From Bacteroidia bacterium (GTDB lineage Bacteria; Bacteroidota; Bacteroidia; Flavobacteriales; NORP286), in contig JAESTI010000032.1 of the NCBI GenBank assembly GCA_016763665.1, forward strand, positions 1-8,790: a stretch of DNA of 8,790 nt, read 5' to 3'. Under the pieces are notes generated by a model, which ran no database searches, was not told where the DNA came from, and worked only from the letters and a program-made list of their open reading frames with translations. The translations under genes were made by a program, and so were the position numbers. Position 1 is the stretch's first letter; every line of letters begins with the position of its first letter. This document shows positions 7,401-8,790 of the stretch, piece by piece.

Positions 7401-8489
7401 AGGTTTTTTGTTGGGGTTATTGGCATTGTAGTACTCATGAGCAGTGTCATATAAACGATTGGCATGGATATCCAAAACATTTCTCAAACAAGGGCTCTCA
7501 TAAGATATATGCTCAACTGCAGGTAATTTAGTAAACCACTCCTCAAATTTTTGTTGATCTTCTTGTGAAAGCTGCTCTTTGGGATACCCACCAACCTTGG
7601 CATAATGAATAAGGTCCATTTCTTGTTCCCCTTCATCTGCAGATTTCCAAATCTGGTATAAACAATGCTGGAGTATCGGAAGCATATCTATGCCTATATC
7701 CTCCGTTAATTCATTCATTAAGGCCTGAAGCAACCTTTCGGAGATCCTATTTCCGCTCAAAATTGCTGGTTCACGAATAGCTTCAAGCATTTCCTTGCGG
7801 TTCAATCTTTCCAAATAAAACTGACTATTTACGATCAACTTTGGAAACTCACTGAATGCAGTACAATGGCCAAAATAATCTGATCGCATAGTACAGACAA
7901 CATACAATGGTAAGTTCTCTTTTTTTGCAATACTTACCGTTTCTATCAGAATTTGAACAACACTCTGTGCTGTTTGGGAAGCAGTACCAGTTTCAACATT
8001 GTAATTTTCCTCATTGGTAAAAAATTCTTCAAACTGATCTGCAAGAATAATAAGATTAGCACCTTGAGAGCTCTTGCTTCCATATAAGGATGAGTTTTTA
8101 TACAGATCAACAATGCCTGAATAGCCAATTTTTAGTCTATTTTCAACTGCATTGATATCATTATAATCAAGAGAGTATGCTAATGATATTGCAAGATTTC
8201 TTAAAGGATCCCGTCTCGGACGAAAATCTGCAATAGCCCATTTGTGATGTTTTGATTTCATAAACCCAGCCTTCACATATGGAAAGAGTCCCGCAAAAAT
8301 AAATGATGATTTACCATCGCCTGAAGCTCCGGTAACCAGTAAAAAATGATGCTTTGCCAGTTTATTGCTTATCTCCCCTAGATATTGATCCCTTCCCTTG
8401 AAAAGAATGGATTCATTTTCATTAAATGACCTCGGTCCTGGGTATGGACAGATCGTTGCTATTTCAGTAGATTCAGAGATAATAATGGA
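4455..8489 (-). CDS. nSTAND1-type P-loop NTPase with membrane helix and WD40 propellers; 5' end unresolved
   Basis: The frame is open from 8489, just inside a TGA at 8490-8492, to TAA at 4455, about 1344 residues (numbered from 8489). The entry motif ICPYPGPRSF is at 13-22 and FKGRD at 30-34. Walker A GASGDGKS is at 54-61 and AGLFP at 66-70. A FRPRRDPLRNLA segment follows at 89-100, Walker B LIILAD with QFEE at 146-155, and a TMRSD motif near 200-204. A single hydrophobic helix is at 556-579, then about 16 WD40 repeats at 639-1307 and a 37-residue tail. STAND proteins use such architecture for signal-dependent oligomerisation. No effector domain is visible. The only conventional start (GTG, 8276) would remove Walker A, so it is not credible as the native start. 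No ATG, GTG or TTG occurs between 8277 and 8489. Only ATT (8486 and 8483) or ATC (8480) could serve, or a frameshift has separated the original start. The gene could be decayed at its 5' end. Confidence 0.85.
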   Translation of the reverse strand, partial: SIIISESTEIATICPYPGPRSFNENESILFKGRDQYLGEISNKLAKHHFLLVTGASGDGKSSFIFAGLFPYVKAGFMKSKHHKWAIADFRPRRDPLRNLAISLAYSLDYNDINAVENRLKIGYSGIVDLYKNSSLYGSKSSQGANLIILADQFEEFFTNEENYNVETGTASQTAQSVVQILIETVSIAKKENLPLYVVCTMRSDYFGHCTAFSEFPKLIVNSQFYLERLNRKEMLEAIREPAILSGNRISERLLQALMNELTEDIGIDMLPILQHCLYQIWKSADEGEQEMDLIHYAKVGGYPKEQLSQEDQQKFEEWFTKLPAVEHISYESPCLRNVLDIHANRLYDTAHEYYNANNPNKKPITREEAQEIIKVAFKCLTKIDDNRSVRNLMSLEEITDMIGDENVDFTKAGKVLDIFRIDGNTFLRPFVTQDPITHKLKPKTVLDITHEALMRNWTKLEEWAWEEYESVITYRELCAQLNKWLNSNRAKTNLLSAGNLIYFERWYKKRNIKLIPWLTRYLDEDAITYDEVKLHYDNIGEYIKDSRSNIDRKQKVRTAVTVAITGLLIITSIALYFAIKLQQEIKLMAKSNEIASKATMALGHDPTKSFRLAEAAFNVYPSKLSRQLIMASYSKMPFYTFLRGHKKSANRAKFTPDGKYVVSISYDETMRVWDLSGNELRSHKVRINSPSEHDVYSISHDSKMLAAAYRDYTFGLSEILGDVIHVYSGHRGYVNSVYFSPDNKYLLTAAEDTTLKIWDLFGSEIQSFGGHEGRIRCAKFFHSGDKIFSASYDNTVRIWDKNGGELKKLSDLNFGQIVDVNISPNDKYIVTTAADYPRLWNLETNEVLYLKGHEDIIRSVFFSPDGRYIVTGSRDETARIWNLKGETVAILKDHFSRISKAVFSPDGKLIATASSDCTAKLWDLRGNVLQTMQGHLTAIFDLNFSPDGKSVVTSSWGHAIKIWGIAPKEKTVINSHFSNISSVVFSPDGKNIITTGRDSIARIWNISGYQTGELRGHESLYVGSAKYSTDGKYILTTGGDNVARLWDTSGKELQSFEGHKGWIRSAKISPNCNYIITVTGEDEAILRFWSLDGKPIMSVENTVGANFSHDGNFILTTSNPNIDTVVNVYEVIGDSLPVSLNLIKTFDDFPARVRSVNFAPGDKHLVLLIDNFTNHLYRFQKDKREFTIVTSFKGHTAAIESYDFSEDGKFLITASVDKNVIIWDMNGKAIRFLKGHSDIVNSVDFSFDGKYIATASQDLTVRIWDIDGTELQILTGHSADIYKIKFSPNGKYVLSLSNDQTAQIMPLFAEDALRKINTEKVRGEVWQLSEIDKEVFGIIEFVEN
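4570..6575 (-). repeat. Tandem WD40 repeat region
   Basis: About 16 units of roughly 120-130 bases encode repeats with the WD40 signature: GH near the start, FSPDGK in the middle and a W-D/N pair at the end, for example KGHEDIIRS...FSPDGRYIVTGS...ARIWNL. At DNA level the FSPDGK codons recur as imperfect ccatcnggngaaaa copies on the plus strand. Two units are poorly conserved (about 5120-5220 and 6290-6420). Sixteen units suggest two propellers of seven or eight blades each. Confidence 0.85.
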
Positions 8490-8674
8490 TCAATTTCAGG
8501 TTGACTTATACCAACAAGATAACAATAATAGAATACTTTTTGAGGTAGAAATAGAGACAAATGCTCCATCTCTTTTTCAATATCCCCTTGTTGCTGATGG
8601 ATAAACCCAATATTATTCAACAGCCATGCTTTGGTAGGTAAGAAGGAGAATTCTTCTTCGGGACTTATATGTGA
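8459..8674 (-). pseudogene. TPR-like fragment in a different frame, upstream of the NTPase domain
   Basis: Between TAA (8675-8677) and TAG (8459-8461) the frame holds 71 residues. Residues 15-34 read KAWLLNNIGFIHQQQGDIEK and closely resemble a tetratricopeptide repeat: LNNIG.I...QGD.EK, with the family's small-residue position changed to Glu. The rest, FLPQKVFYYCYLVGISQPEID and onward, fits no repeat. There is no plausible start before it: the only ATG in frame (8569) lies after the TPR-like part. It overlaps the open NTPase frame by 31 bases in another frame. It may be a remnant of an older gene, or the N-terminal part of the NTPase gene separated by an indel. The likeness rests on one repeat only. 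Confidence 0.4.
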
Positions 8675-8737
8675 TTAATTTTTGACAATGATCTCAGTTG
8701 GCTTTTTGGCAAAGGGGAATAGGAATATGCTTAGATG

Positions 8738-8762
8738 GGGAGTTCAAGTCTCTCTTGCTCCA
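8738..8762 (+). other. tRNA 3'-end-like fragment
   Basis: On the plus strand GGGAG (8738-8742) and CTCTC (8750-8754) pair as a 5-bp T-stem with one G-U pair, around a 7-base loop TTCAAGT that fits the universal TTCRA T-loop. Then come seven bases, TTGCTCC (8755-8761), in the place of the acceptor 3' strand, and an A in the discriminator position. No CCA is encoded. The matching 5' acceptor strand (GGAGCAA) and an anticodon arm are not found upstream within a tRNA's length, so this is not a complete tRNA. It could be a truncated tRNA or half of an attachment site left by integration. Confidence 0.4.
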
Positions 8763-8780
8763 TATACTTTTTATATATGG
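8760..8780. repeat. Seven-base inverted repeat beside the tRNA-like fragment
   Basis: CCATATA (8760-8766) and TATATGG (8774-8780) are perfectly complementary, with a seven-base loop CTTTTTA. The left arm begins in the last bases of the tRNA-like acceptor strand. It may be a weak hairpin or a recombinase arm site. Its AT content makes chance occurrence quite possible. Confidence 0.3.
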
Positions 8781-8790
8781 CTATAGTTAA

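Noticed and set aside
8274..8276. GTG as the real start of the NTPase gene (1273 residues)
   Set aside because: It would cut off CPYPGP and the Walker A motif, which are clearly encoded just upstream in the same frame.
8459..8489. Programmed -1 frameshift joining the TPR-like frame to the NTPase frame
   Set aside because: No X-XXY-YYZ slippery heptamer in the zero frame was seen in the 31-base overlap, so a programmed event is not supported. A simple indel stays possible.
8398..8604. Plus-strand open frame of 68 codons
   Set aside because: It is antisense to the NTPase entry motif and the TPR-like fragment, and has no recognisable start context or domain.
8682..8687. Plus-strand TTGACA resembling a sigma-70 -35 element
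   Set aside because: No TATAAT-like element stands 16-18 bases on, this phylum does not use that consensus, and no plus-strand gene follows in the window.

Overview
The window is AT-rich and almost every gene lies on the minus strand. It looks like a Bacteroidota chromosome, probably Cytophagales-like (inference). The grounds are the AT-rich codon use, a promoter of the Bacteroidota type (TTG, 19 bases, TATATTTG), the near absence of Shine-Dalgarno sequences, and gene families common in that phylum: GbsR-type regulator, DCC/DUF393, DUF4166, TIGR01777 epimerase and nSTAND1-WD40.

Reading with transcription from right to left, the left half (about 4280 down to 1) is a compact operon. It begins with a GbsR/MarR-type regulator (3724-4230) under a recognisable promoter whose -33 element lies inside a candidate operator with a perfect 17-base palindrome. 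Next come a DCC-motif thiol redox protein with a membrane domain (2879-3682), a four-helix membrane domain fused to DUF4166 (1916-2875), two small integral membrane proteins of unknown function (1434-1925 and 990-1406), a TIGR01777 NAD(P)-dependent epimerase-like protein (51-971), and the start of one more gene running off the left edge. Gaps are 3 to 41 bases, with one 10-base overlap. A second copy of the operator-like sequence lies directly before the DCC gene, and three of the genes share a nearly identical leader (AACCATAAA...ATCATG). Together they look like a regulator-controlled membrane redox or lipid-modification module. Its chemistry cannot be read from the sequence.

The right half (4455-8489) is one very long gene: an nSTAND1-type P-loop NTPase, a single membrane helix, and about 16 WD40 repeats. 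Its Walker A motif lies upstream of the first conventional start codon (GTG at 8276). The frame stays open to 8489 but contains no ATG, GTG or TTG there, so the 5' end is either damaged, started at an unusual codon, or joined to something else by a frameshift. Just upstream, in another frame of the same strand, is a short stretch resembling one TPR repeat with no proper start.

At the right edge, on the plus strand, a 25-base stretch has the form of a tRNA 3' end (T-arm plus acceptor strand) without the rest of a tRNA, followed by a 7-bp hairpin. Together with the damaged 5' end of the NTPase gene this suggests a recombination or integration boundary, but the evidence is limited to this edge.
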